Shown here: positions 1 to 6,205 of the stretch, piece after piece | Layout: every line of letters begins with the position of its first letter | How positions within the stretch are numbered: the first letter of the stretch is position 1 | Assembly (NCBI GenBank): GCA_022511485.1 | Contig: JAFLUJ010000175.1 | Coordinates: 1-14,936, forward strand | DNA from: Oscillospiraceae bacterium | GTDB lineage: Bacteria > Bacillota > Clostridia > Oscillospirales > Ruminococcaceae | Direction: 5' to 3' | Length of the DNA stretch: 14,936 nucleotides | The notes under the pieces: model-generated | What the model saw: the letters and a program-made list of their open reading frames with translations, nothing else | Told to the model about the DNA's origin: nothing | The model's database searches: none | Program-made: the position numbers and the translations under genes

Positions 1-1
1 T

Positions 2-895
2 GAGATCAAGGAAGCTCTTGAACTGGGTCTCAAGCTTTGCGAAACTGTAAAGCCTGACCTGCTCCTTGCTACAGACCCGGACGCTGACCGCGTTGGTATC
101 GCAGTTCCGGACTCAAACGGAGGATACGTTCTCTTTACCGGAAACGAAGTAGGCGCAATGCTCCTTGAATATATCTGCTCCGAAAGAACAAAGCTGGGAA
201 CAATGCCCGAGGAGCCTATAGCAGTAAAGACCATCGTTACAACAGATATTACAAAGGCCATCGCAAAGGAGTACGGCGTGAAGATAATCGAAGTTCTCAC
301 CGGCTTCAAATTTATCGGCGAGCAGATCGGTTTCCTTGAGGACAAGGGTGAGGAGGACAGATATGTCTTCGGCTTTGAGGAAAGCTACGGCTACCTTGCA
401 GGCTCATACGTAAGAGACAAGGACGCTGTCGTAGCATCCATGCTCATCTGCGAAATGGCTGCATTCTACCGCACAAAGGAAATCTCCCTGCTCCAGGCAA
501 GAGAGAATATGTACAAGAAGTACGGGGTATACACACATACCCAGAAGTCCTTCACCTGCGAGGGAGCTTCCGGTATGCAGAAGATGAAGGAGCTTATGAC
601 AATGCTCCGCACCGAGACTCCCAAGGCTATCGGCGGTCTGGAGGTAACAAAGTTCGACGATTATCTTGACAGCACTTCAGCAGACTGCAAGACCGGAGCA
701 AAAACAAAGCTCACACTTCCCAAGTCGGACGTTCTTGCATTCACACTTACTGACGGAGCTTCCGTAATTATCCGTCCTTCCGGAACAGAGCCCAAGATCA
801 AGGCATACTACACCACCACCGGAGAGACCAAGAAGGAAGCGGACGCTCTCGAAGCAAAGATCTCCGCAGACTTCCAGAAGATCCTTGGCTTCTGA
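2..895 (+). CDS. pgcA: Phosphoglucomutase/phosphomannomutase, PgcA type (5' truncated by window edge)
   Basis: The reading frame is open from base 2, so the N-terminal part, including the catalytic serine loop, lies outside the window. The visible 297 residues carry the metal-binding loop TDPDADRVG (bases 71-97), the sugar-binding loop GFEESYG (about 371-391) and the C-terminal phosphate-binding loop RPSGTEPK (773-796). These are the diagnostic motifs of the alpha-D-phosphohexomutase family. From family knowledge it is a cytosolic enzyme interconverting glucose-6-phosphate and glucose-1-phosphate, feeding UDP-glucose and cell-envelope polymer synthesis. The FGFEESYGYL and VRDKDAV context matches the roughly 570-aa PgcA/PGM2 branch better than the roughly 450-aa GlmM branch. 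The gene ends with TGA and is followed by a strong terminator, so it does not run into the next operon. Substrate preference, glucose or mannose phosphate, cannot be read from this part. Confidence 0.93.
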   Translation, partial: EIKEALELGLKLCETVKPDLLLATDPDADRVGIAVPDSNGGYVLFTGNEVGAMLLEYICSERTKLGTMPEEPIAVKTIVTTDITKAIAKEYGVKIIEVLTGFKFIGEQIGFLEDKGEEDRYVFGFEESYGYLAGSYVRDKDAVVASMLICEMAAFYRTKEISLLQARENMYKKYGVYTHTQKSFTCEGASGMQKMKELMTMLRTETPKAIGGLEVTKFDDYLDSTSADCKTGAKTKLTLPKSDVLAFTLTDGASVIIRPSGTEPKIKAYYTTTGETKKEADALEAKISADFQKILGF

Positions 896-922
896 TGTTA
901 TCATAAGAGTATAAAAAATTGA

Positions 923-962
923 GCCTGCCAACCGTTTTCCACAGTTGGCAGGCTTCTATTTA
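923..962 (+). terminator. Rho-independent terminator after pgcA
   Basis: A perfect 10-bp inverted repeat, GCCTGCCAAC (923-932) and GTTGGCAGGC (944-953), has an 11-nt loop. It is followed by the T-rich run TTCTATTTAT and starts 27 bp after the pgcA stop codon. Confidence 0.88.
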
Positions 963-991
963 TCCACTGTAACTGTTATTTAAACATTTTA

Positions 992-1010
992 GCAACTAAA
1001 AAACAGTTGC
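992..1010. promoter_or_regulatory. Candidate operator overlapping the hicAB -35 box
   Basis: The inverted repeat GCAACT-N7-AGTTGC (992-997 and 1005-1010) overlaps the -35 hexamer at 1007-1012. A second pair, AACTGTT (971-977) and AACAGTT (1002-1008), shares its right arm. HicB antitoxins with ribbon-helix-helix C-termini bind such sites to autorepress. Assigning this site to HicB is inference. Confidence 0.45.
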
Positions 1011-1035
1011 ATTTTCTGATTTTATGTGGTATAAT
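1007..1035 (+). promoter_or_regulatory. Sigma-A promoter of hicAB, extended -10
   Basis: The -35 TTGCAT (1007-1012) and the perfect -10 TATAAT (1030-1035) are 17 bp apart, with TGG directly before the -10 forming an extended -10. The predicted start of transcription is near 1041-1043, right at the AGGAGG (1041-1046), so the leader would be very short. The promoter also rules out the upstream in-frame ATG at 1024, which lies before the predicted transcription start. Confidence 0.82.
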
Positions 1036-1053
1036 AATTCAGGAGGTCATACA

Positions 1054-1305
1054 ATGGGTAAAAAAGAAAAACTAATACAGCGACTTATGTCAATACCTAA
1101 AGATTTTACATTTGATGAAATGCAGGCTCTGCTTGAAGCTCTTGGATTTGAAATGAGCAACAAAGGAAAAACAAGCGGCTCACGAGTAAAATTTTACAAA
1201 GAAAATACAACAATAATACTTCACAAACCTCACCCGCACAAAGAATTAATGGAATATCAGATAAAGCAGATAATTGAGAAGCTTAAGGAGGATGATTTAA
1301 TATGA
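1054..1305 (+). CDS. hicA: HicA-family toxin (mRNA interferase)
   Basis: The 83-aa product has the length and double-stranded-RNA-binding-like layout of HicA: an N-terminal helix (residues 3-13), a second helix (20-31, ending LEALGFE), a strand with the GSRVKF motif (42-47), a strand ending HKPHPH (57-62) and a final helix with KQIIEKL. HicA toxins cleave mRNA and are neutralised by HicB. The start at 1054 is chosen because AGGAGG ends 7 nt before it. An in-frame ATG at 1024 lies inside the promoter. The stop overlaps the hicB start (ATGA, 1302-1305), so the two genes are translationally coupled. Many HicA proteins have a catalytic His in the G-S-H-x-x-F motif. Here that place is Arg44, as I recall from other clostridial HicA proteins with the HKPHP motif, so activity is likely but not certain. 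Confidence 0.85.
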   Translation: MGKKEKLIQRLMSIPKDFTFDEMQALLEALGFEMSNKGKTSGSRVKFYKENTTIILHKPHPHKELMEYQIKQIIEKLKEDDLI

Positions 1306-1643
1306 AAAATGTCATGGAATACAAAGGTTATTTGGGTACAGTTGAGTATTCAGAAACAGACAATATACTATTTGGAAAGGTCATAGGTATCGGCAGTCTG
1401 ATCTCATACGAGGGAAAAAGTGTTGACGAACTGCGAAGTGATTTTGAAGGTGCTGTTGAAGATTATCTTGAATTGTGTACCGAAAAAGGAATTGAACCCG
1501 AAAAAACATACAAAGGCAGCTTTAATGTTAGAATTTCGCCGATTTTGCACCGCAGTCTTGCTCTTTATGCGGCTTCACACAATCAATCTCTTAATGCTTC
1601 TGTTGAAGCAGCAATAGAGTATTATATTTCATCAAAACAGTAA
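1302..1643 (+). CDS. hicB: HicB-family antitoxin with ribbon-helix-helix C-terminus
   Basis: The 113-aa product has two visible parts. Residues 5-70 form the degenerate RNase-H-like HicB fold (YKGYLGTVEYSE, then SYEGKSVDELRSDFEGAVEDYL). Residues 73-110 form an Arc/MetJ-type DNA-binding tail (GSFNVRISPILHRSLALYA, then LNASVEAAIEYYI). It neutralises HicA, and the tail predicts binding to its own promoter. A possible site is the inverted repeat at 992-1010. AAGGAGG at 1285-1291, inside the end of hicA, serves as its ribosome binding site. The start overlaps the hicA stop by four bases. A strong terminator follows 18 bp after the stop, so hicAB is a self-contained two-gene unit. Confidence 0.9.
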   Translation: MKNVMEYKGYLGTVEYSETDNILFGKVIGIGSLISYEGKSVDELRSDFEGAVEDYLELCTEKGIEPEKTYKGSFNVRISPILHRSLALYAASHNQSLNASVEAAIEYYISSKQ

Positions 1644-1661
1644 CCGCTTTGAAATTTTGAT

Positions 1662-1695
1662 CCCCCGTCCATGGTAAATATGGACGGGGGGTTTT
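1662..1695 (+). terminator. Terminator of hicAB
   Basis: A perfect 11-bp stem, CCCCCGTCCAT (1662-1672) and ATGGACGGGGG (1680-1690), has a 7-nt loop and is followed by GTTTTCATC. Confidence 0.88.
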
Positions 1696-1710
1696 CATCA
1701 TACAAAAAGC

Positions 1711-1743
1711 ATAAAAGCGGGATATACACTATCCCGCTTTTAT
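1711..1743. terminator. Terminator of cwlJ-gerQ (symmetric, possibly bidirectional)
   Basis: A perfect 13-bp inverted repeat, ATAAAAGCGGGAT (1711-1723) and ATCCCGCTTTTAT (1731-1743), has a 7-nt loop. It directly abuts the gerQ stop codon. T-rich sequence occurs on both sides, so it can insulate the two convergent operons. Confidence 0.87.
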
Positions 1744-1744
1744 A

Positions 1745-2371
1745 TTATCCTATACCGCCGTTGTTGGTTGGAAGCAGATTGAAATTCCTGTTGGGACGCT
1801 GATTTGGCACAAAGAAGTACACAAACTTCACCGAGAAGATGTCACACAGCAGGAAGTTGGCGTTTTCGTCGTCGTAAAGTGTTATGTAGCTTGTTCCTAC
1901 ATGGAAGATCTGTCCCTGCTTTCTGTGTATCCGATCTGTGCCGATAAGGAACTCCACCACAACGTAGTTTCCGATGTTTTTGGCAAGGATATTCTGTATT
2001 GAGCCTAACATCTCATCGCTGTCGAAGCTCTGCTGCGGAGGAGTTACAAATTCCGGATGCTCCCTCAGCAGCCTTTCTACCCATGCTCTGCTTTCCGTAA
2101 CATTTCTGTCCGGAGGAAGCGGAGCTAAAACATCATACTGATCGCTTCCCTCGATGCTGCTGTTCCAGTTATTGCTGTTTCCTGTATTTCCTGTGCTGCT
2201 GTTGTTCCAGTTACTGCTGCCGTTGTTATTATTTCTGTTATTGCCATTATTCCAATTGTTACTGCCGCCGTTGTTATTACCGCCGTTATTGTTATTAGTG
2301 TTATTCCAGTTGTTATTCCTGTTTTGCTGATTGTTTGCAGGACTTCCGGGTCTGTCATAATTACCGTTCAT
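1745..2371 (-). CDS. gerQ: GerQ-like spore coat/germination protein with Asn-rich N-terminus
   Basis: The 208-aa product splits into an Asn/Gly/Ser/Trp low-complexity part (residues 13-70, with repeated NNWNN units) and a folded C-terminal domain (about 118-190). The folded part, SIQNILAKNIGNYVVVEFLI then HVGTSYITLYDD then DIFSVKFVYFF, follows the GerQ pattern: S-x-I-E-N-I-L, a polar insert, a 'G-x-I-x-x-x-G-x-x-x-I-x-L-x-D' strand pair and a final strand. In Bacillus subtilis, GerQ is a coat protein needed to localise the cortex hydrolase CwlJ, is crosslinked by transglutaminase, and its gene follows cwlJ. The same order is seen here, with an 18-bp gap. The ribosome site AAAGGA lies about 10 nt before the ATG. 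Similarity in the folded domain is moderate, so the call leans on the cwlJ context. The N-terminal tract is a probable site of length variation. Confidence 0.75.
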   Translation of the reverse strand: MNGNYDRPGSPANNQQNRNNNWNNTNNNNGGNNNGGSNNWNNGNNRNNNNGSSNWNNSSTGNTGNSNNWNSSIEGSDQYDVLAPLPPDRNVTESRAWVERLLREHPEFVTPPQQSFDSDEMLGSIQNILAKNIGNYVVVEFLIGTDRIHRKQGQIFHVGTSYITLYDDENANFLLCDIFSVKFVYFFVPNQRPNRNFNLLPTNNGGIG

Positions 2372-2389
2372 AGAAAAGCATTCCTTTCA

Positions 2390-2824
2390 CTAAGTTTCTG
2401 CGTATGCGTCGGTGGGATTGTAGAAGCAGTGGTTTCCTATGCGTATTGCGAACTCTCCTACACGGCTCGGAAAAAACTGCTGACACTCCGGACTGTAGGG
2501 ATTGAAAAACCACAAAGCAAATCCCAGATTTGTCAGACGATTTCCTGCGATAGCCCAGTTTGCAATGTCATAATGCTGCTGCTCCGGACGCATATTATAG
2601 ACGTTTTGCAGATTTACCACTCCTCCAAGAGTTTCACTGGCACATTGGAACTGTCCCCTCTGATAAACGACCTCTCTTATTGTATAAAGTCTGCCGTATT
2701 CTCCGTATGTAATATTGACCCTGTTCATTACAACGCTTGCAACTGCCTTCATACCGTTTTCTCCCTCACCGCCCGCCTCACATTGTATGATTCTGGCAAG
2801 GAGTTCAACATCGGAATATGCCAA
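2390..2824 (-). CDS. cwlJ: Spore cortex-lytic hydrolase, CwlJ/SleB family
   Basis: The 144-aa product spans a single hydrolase domain of the SleB/CwlJ family (Hydrolase_2), with no signal peptide and no peptidoglycan-binding domain. That is the CwlJ layout rather than SleB, which is exported and longer. Visible landmarks are LLARIIQCEAGGEGENGM (residues 8-25, with the expected catalytic Glu16), VASVVMNRV, the substrate-groove stretch ALWFFNPYSPECQ and the C-terminal GNHCFYNPT. From family knowledge it degrades cortex peptidoglycan during spore germination, acting at the coat-cortex interface with GerQ. Translation appears to begin at a TTG (2824-2822) preceded by AAAGGGGGG. The first residues, MAYSDVELLAR, line up with the family start. 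The gene heads a two-gene unit with gerQ. I found no convincing sporulation-sigma promoter upstream. Confidence 0.88.
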   Translation of the reverse strand: MAYSDVELLARIIQCEAGGEGENGMKAVASVVMNRVNITYGEYGRLYTIREVVYQRGQFQCASETLGGVVNLQNVYNMRPEQQHYDIANWAIAGNRLTNLGFALWFFNPYSPECQQFFPSRVGEFAIRIGNHCFYNPTDAYAET

Positions 2825-3018
2825 ATCAGTCCCCCCTTTTGATACGATCCAGAAAAATCCGACATAAGGCTTTGAGGATTTTTCTTTGCTGCTCTATATA
2901 CTTATTCGGCTCTTATTTCAGATATGACATAAATATAAAAAAGACAAGCTTTTTCCCAAAGAATTTACATCATTTTTTGACCCTTATTTCCCGGCATCAT
3001 ATAACATATAAATAGTAA
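2825..3018. other. Leader region upstream of cwlJ; no gene seen
   Basis: This is AT-rich sequence between the start of cwlJ and the terminator of the minus-strand operon. It must hold the cwlJ-gerQ promoter. A weak sigma-E-like match, with GTCATAT on the minus strand near 2923-2929 as a possible -35, has no good -10 partner, so I do not call it. Confidence 0.5.
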
Positions 3019-3041
3019 GGACAGCCGCAAAACGACTGTCC
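3019..3041 (-). terminator. Hairpin terminator of the seven-gene minus-strand operon
   Basis: On the minus strand a 9-bp stem, GGACAGTCG and CGGCTGTCC (one G-U pair), has a 5-nt loop TTTTG. It is followed by TTACTATTTATA, a weak T-tract, and sits 18 bp after the last stop codon. Closely related hairpins lie between earlier genes of the operon. Confidence 0.65.
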
Positions 3042-3059
3042 CTGATCTGTAAAATAATT

Positions 3060-4028
3060 TTAATAAAATAAGTTCTCATTGTTAAGCCAGAAATCATAAC
3101 GTCTGCCAAATATCATCGGGTATGAATAATCCAACCTCCTAAGGAACTTGTCGTCTTTCCACAGATCCGGATCAATCTCCCTACCTAACTTAATATCGCC
3201 GTCATTTGTGCAGATACCATTACCGTTATAACTCATGTGAGAAATATTCGGAGTGATATTTTCATCTGTTATCAGACGCTTTATTATACCTTCGATCTGA
3301 TTAACAGGGAAACGGAACATTAAGTCAGCGTCAAAATCCGCTGTATTCTTTTCGGCTTCTAATGCCTCCAGAAGTTTTTCGTTTGCTCCGCCGATATTTC
3401 CGTCCTCGTCAATGTAAAGCTCGGATATATCCTGTCCGAAGCAGCGTTCAAGAGCATCTGCAATCTGAGAATAATAAACCGAGGACATATATCCGTTTAA
3501 TATTCTTGAAGCATTGCCGACCCACTTCATAGATAAACTGATTAAAGACCGATCAAGTATCGACTGCACACTTTCCCGGTATTCTTCATCAGAAATATCA
3601 GTGATCTCAATTTTGCGTTTATCTATATCGTAGTCAAACTCAAAGCTTATATCCTTTGGAATACCTTCCTCTTCAAAACGCTTTGCGATATATTCATTAA
3701 GTGAGGAATGATGATCGTTCAACAGATCAAAAGCTCTTTCCGCTAATCCCAAATAATCATCATCGGCTAAACGAGGAAGCGTTTCATAACGTATAAGAGT
3801 GCCATCCGCTATACCTTTACGCAGATGGGCTGTCTGTCTCCATACTTCCATTGCAATATTCCGTCCCATTTCAGGCGGTGACGACGGCGACAAAGAGAAT
3901 GTGTCAACATTCATGCTGCTGTTCATGCTTTTGGCTTTTGCAGAGGCAGCATTGACAGCCGACGGATCAGCATTATTTTTGTATTTGCTGTAAGAACTTT
4001 GAATGTGTTTTCCGACTTTCATTTCCAT
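3060..4028 (-). CDS. Unrecognised tandem-paralogue protein A (seventh gene of the sigma-D operon)
   Basis: The 322-aa product belongs to a four-member tandem family I cannot assign. Layout: conserved N-terminal motif MEMKVGKHIQSSYSKYKN (1-18), a Ser/Asn/Ala-rich linker with DTFSLS (42-47), MEVWRQTA, a conserved core (DISFEFDYD then ITDISDEEYRESVQSILD then NGYMSSVYY then FGQDISELYIDEDGN), and a C-terminal block (RLITDENITPNISHM, TNDGDIKLG) ending in WLNNENLFY. No signal peptide, membrane segment or Cys pattern is seen. The start at 4028 is preferred over an in-frame ATG at 4049, because GGAGG (4037-4041 on the plus strand as CCTCC) lies 8 nt before it and because the three sister proteins begin at this residue. 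Its N-terminal part is closest to paralogue C, its C-terminal part to paralogue B. Function is unknown; co-expression with motility genes is inferred from the operon promoter. Confidence 0.85.
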   Translation of the reverse strand: MEMKVGKHIQSSYSKYKNNADPSAVNAASAKAKSMNSSMNVDTFSLSPSSPPEMGRNIAMEVWRQTAHLRKGIADGTLIRYETLPRLADDDYLGLAERAFDLLNDHHSSLNEYIAKRFEEEGIPKDISFEFDYDIDKRKIEITDISDEEYRESVQSILDRSLISLSMKWVGNASRILNGYMSSVYYSQIADALERCFGQDISELYIDEDGNIGGANEKLLEALEAEKNTADFDADLMFRFPVNQIEGIIKRLITDENITPNISHMSYNGNGICTNDGDIKLGREIDPDLWKDDKFLRRLDYSYPMIFGRRYDFWLNNENLFY

Positions 4029-4072
4029 AATAAATTCCTCCAAATTCATGTCATAATCTGATATAACATTCT

Positions 4073-5020
4073 TTAATAAAACATATCTTCATTGTTAAGC
4101 CAAAAATCATAATGTTCGGGAGAAACTGGTATGTATCCGTATTCCATACGCCTGAGAAATCCGTTATCTTCCCAGAGAGAAGGATCAATTTCTTTTCCAA
4201 ATTGTATATCACCGTCATTCGTATATATGCCGTTTCCATCATAGCCCATATGGGAAATATTCGGAGTGATGTTTTCGTCTGTTATCAGACGCTTCAACAT
4301 AGCTTCGATCTGATTGACAGGGAAATCATACATTTTTTTCGCATCAAAATTTGCGATACTCTTTTCAGCCGCCAATGCCATTTGCAGATTTTTGTTTACA
4401 CCGCCTATATTTCCTTTTTCGTCAATGTAAAGCTCTGATATATCCTGTCCGAAGCACCGTTCAAGAGCCTTTGAAATATTTGCATAATAAATCGATGACA
4501 TATATCCGTTTACTATTCTCGAAGCGTTAGCAACCCAGTCAGGTGACATACTTTTATCAAGAATTTCCTGCACGCTGTCACGATACTTTTCATCCGATAT
4601 ATTTGTCAGCACGGCTTTACCGTTATCAAGGTCGTAATCAAACTCAAAGGTTATATCTTCTGGTACCCCAAACTCTTTCAGCTTTTTAGAAAAACCTTCA
4701 CTTATATCGTGAAGATCTTGATTAAAAAAGTCATAAGCCATTTCTGCTTTACCTAAATAGTCGTCTTCAGCAAATCGCTTTACTTCAATATGCTGAATAC
4801 CATCCTGCTGTAAATTCTTCCTGAACTCTTCCATCTGCCTGAGCATATCTCCTGAATATATACCGCTCAGATCGAATGTCCCGCCCAATGATTTCCATGC
4901 AAAATTATCGGATTTTTTCGAGCTATTGATAGCTTCTTTCCGGTGATTACTTATTGCAACAGGATCACCATTATATTTGCTGAAAGAGCTTTGAATGTGA
5001 ATACCTACTTTTGTTTCCAT
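4073..5020 (-). CDS. Unrecognised tandem-paralogue protein B (sixth gene of the sigma-D operon)
   Basis: The 315-aa product has the same family layout: N-terminal METKVGIHIQSSFSKYN, a shorter linker, a 'GIYSGDMLRQMEEFRKN' segment shared in pattern with paralogue D, the core DITFEFDYD, TNISDEKYRDSVQEILD and FGQDISELYIDEKGN, and the C-terminal block ITDENITPNISHMGY followed by YTNDGDI, ending WLNNEDMFY. The D-x-F-x-L-S motif is degenerate here (DNFAWKS, residues 38-44). The start has AGGAGG 9 nt upstream, in a leader nearly identical to those of paralogues C and D. The 44-bp gap to paralogue A supports one transcript. No export signal or membrane segment is visible. Function is unknown. Confidence 0.86.
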   Translation of the reverse strand: METKVGIHIQSSFSKYNGDPVAISNHRKEAINSSKKSDNFAWKSLGGTFDLSGIYSGDMLRQMEEFRKNLQQDGIQHIEVKRFAEDDYLGKAEMAYDFFNQDLHDISEGFSKKLKEFGVPEDITFEFDYDLDNGKAVLTNISDEKYRDSVQEILDKSMSPDWVANASRIVNGYMSSIYYANISKALERCFGQDISELYIDEKGNIGGVNKNLQMALAAEKSIANFDAKKMYDFPVNQIEAMLKRLITDENITPNISHMGYDGNGIYTNDGDIQFGKEIDPSLWEDNGFLRRMEYGYIPVSPEHYDFWLNNEDMFY

Positions 5021-5042
5021 AATAAATTCCTCCTGTTTATGC

Positions 5043-5068
5043 GGTCAGCCGCTTTTATAAGACTGCCC
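5043..5068 (-). other. Intergenic hairpin between paralogues C and B
   Basis: On the minus strand GGGCAGTC and GGCTGACC form an 8-position stem with one mismatch and one G-U pair, just upstream of the paralogue B ribosome site. It is a copy of the hairpins at 7185-7209 and 3019-3041. The C-B gap (129 bp) also holds about 60 bp, roughly 5075-5135, that the other gaps lack and that I cannot identify. Confidence 0.5.
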
Positions 5069-5149
5069 ACTTATTGAATATGCGATCACAGAACCGGGCA
5101 CATCTGACCCTCTTATGTACATATTAATTTTACTTTCACAATTTAATTA

Positions 5150-6127
5150 TTAATAAAATTTATCATAGTGTTTGAGCCACAGATTAGTATTTAAAACTGA
5201 CATAATAAATGCTGATGTTCCTCTCATTATATATTTTTCCTCATTGAACAAATTCGGGTCAAAATCTTTTCCGAATTTAAATTCACCGTCATTTGTGTAA
5301 ATGCACTCTCCGTCATATCCCATGTGAGAAATATTTGGCGTGATGTTTTCATCTGATACCAGCCGTTTTAATAATTCTTCGATATTTTCCCAATAGAAAT
5401 CTACGTAAATATACTCGCCTGTTTCTTTAGATCTATTTTCGGCATTTATTGCAGCTTGAAGATTTTTGTTTACACCGCCGAGATTACCATTTTCGTCAAT
5501 GTAAAGGTCATTTATATCCTGCCCGAAGGAACTTTCAAGAGCTGCTGATACCCAGGGATATAATATAGAAGATTTATATCCGTTCATTACTCTTGAAGCA
5601 CATGAAATAGTTTTAAATGATTTGCAGCTATCCAGTACTTTTTCAACACTTTCACGATACATTTCGTCGGATATTTCCGTGATCTCAAAAGTACCTGAAT
5701 CATAATTATAATCAAATTCAAAAGTCACGTCTTTAGGAACGCCAGCTTCTTCAAGCCTTTGGGAAATAGCCTCATTCGTTTTCTTTTCAGAATAGCTTAT
5801 TATGTCAAAGTTGAATTTAGCCCTACCCGCAAAATCGTCAGTGGCAAGATTAAGGTTAAGCGGTTCCAAAATCATAAGATTGCCTTGTCGCATCGCGGCT
5901 GTCTGTCTCCATACCTCCATTGGATCCGGCGGCGATTTAGTGAATGTATCAGCATTTGTACGCTGTGCCGCTGCATAAGATGAGGTTGACAAAGAGAATG
6001 TGTCCGTCTTCTTGCTGCTGTTCGTGCTTTTGGCTTTTGCAGAGGCAGCATTGGCAGTTATCGTATCAGCATTATTTTTGTATTTGCTGTAAGAGCTTTG
6101 AATGTGTTTTCCGACTTTCATTTCCAT
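5150..6127 (-). CDS. Unrecognised tandem-paralogue protein C (fifth gene of the sigma-D operon)
   Basis: The 325-aa product starts MEMKVGKHIQSSYSKYKNNAD, nearly identical to paralogue A at the N-terminus. The linker carries DTFSLS (42-47) and a second copy, DTFTKS (60-65). MEVWRQTAAMRQG also matches A. The core (DVTFEFDYN, TEISDEMYRESVEKVLD, SSFGQDINDLYIDENGN) and the block VSDENITPNISHMGY with YTNDGEF are conserved. The C-terminal 60 residues have diverged from A and B, but the last residues are still F-Y. The start is supported by AGGAGG 9 nt upstream. It is the most divergent copy in the central helix region: KETGEYIYVDFYWENIEELL replaces the FPVNQIEAML segment of the others. No signal peptide or membrane segment is seen. 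Function is unknown. Confidence 0.86.
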   Translation of the reverse strand: MEMKVGKHIQSSYSKYKNNADTITANAASAKAKSTNSSKKTDTFSLSTSSYAAAQRTNADTFTKSPPDPMEVWRQTAAMRQGNLMILEPLNLNLATDDFAGRAKFNFDIISYSEKKTNEAISQRLEEAGVPKDVTFEFDYNYDSGTFEITEISDEMYRESVEKVLDSCKSFKTISCASRVMNGYKSSILYPWVSAALESSFGQDINDLYIDENGNLGGVNKNLQAAINAENRSKETGEYIYVDFYWENIEELLKRLVSDENITPNISHMGYDGECIYTNDGEFKFGKDFDPNLFNEEKYIMRGTSAFIMSVLNTNLWLKHYDKFY

Positions 6128-6149
6128 AATAAATTCCTCCTGTTTATAA

Positions 6150-6174
6150 GGACATAGGATTTATACGACTGCCC
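6150..6174 (-). other. Decayed intergenic hairpin between paralogues D and C
   Basis: GGACA (6150-6154) and TGCCC (6170-6174) keep only five pairs, including one G-U, of the hairpin seen at 7185-7209 and 3019-3041. The flanking TTATAAACAGGAGG context on the minus strand is retained. Confidence 0.35.
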
Positions 6175-6205
6175 TATTCACAAAATAATATCAATAAAAT
6201 AATTC

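Noticed and set aside
2324..2842. 172-aa plus-strand frame over cwlJ and gerQ
   Set aside because: It is antisense to two genes with clear family features; its own sequence has no recognisable domain.
2900..2935. Sigma-E promoter for cwlJ-gerQ
   Set aside because: GTCATAT could be a -35, but the -10 position (AATAAGTA) matches CATACAAT poorly.
3392..3399. GCCGATAT on the plus strand inside paralogue A
   Set aside because: It is coding sequence for the conserved I-G-G-A region, on the wrong strand and without a -35.
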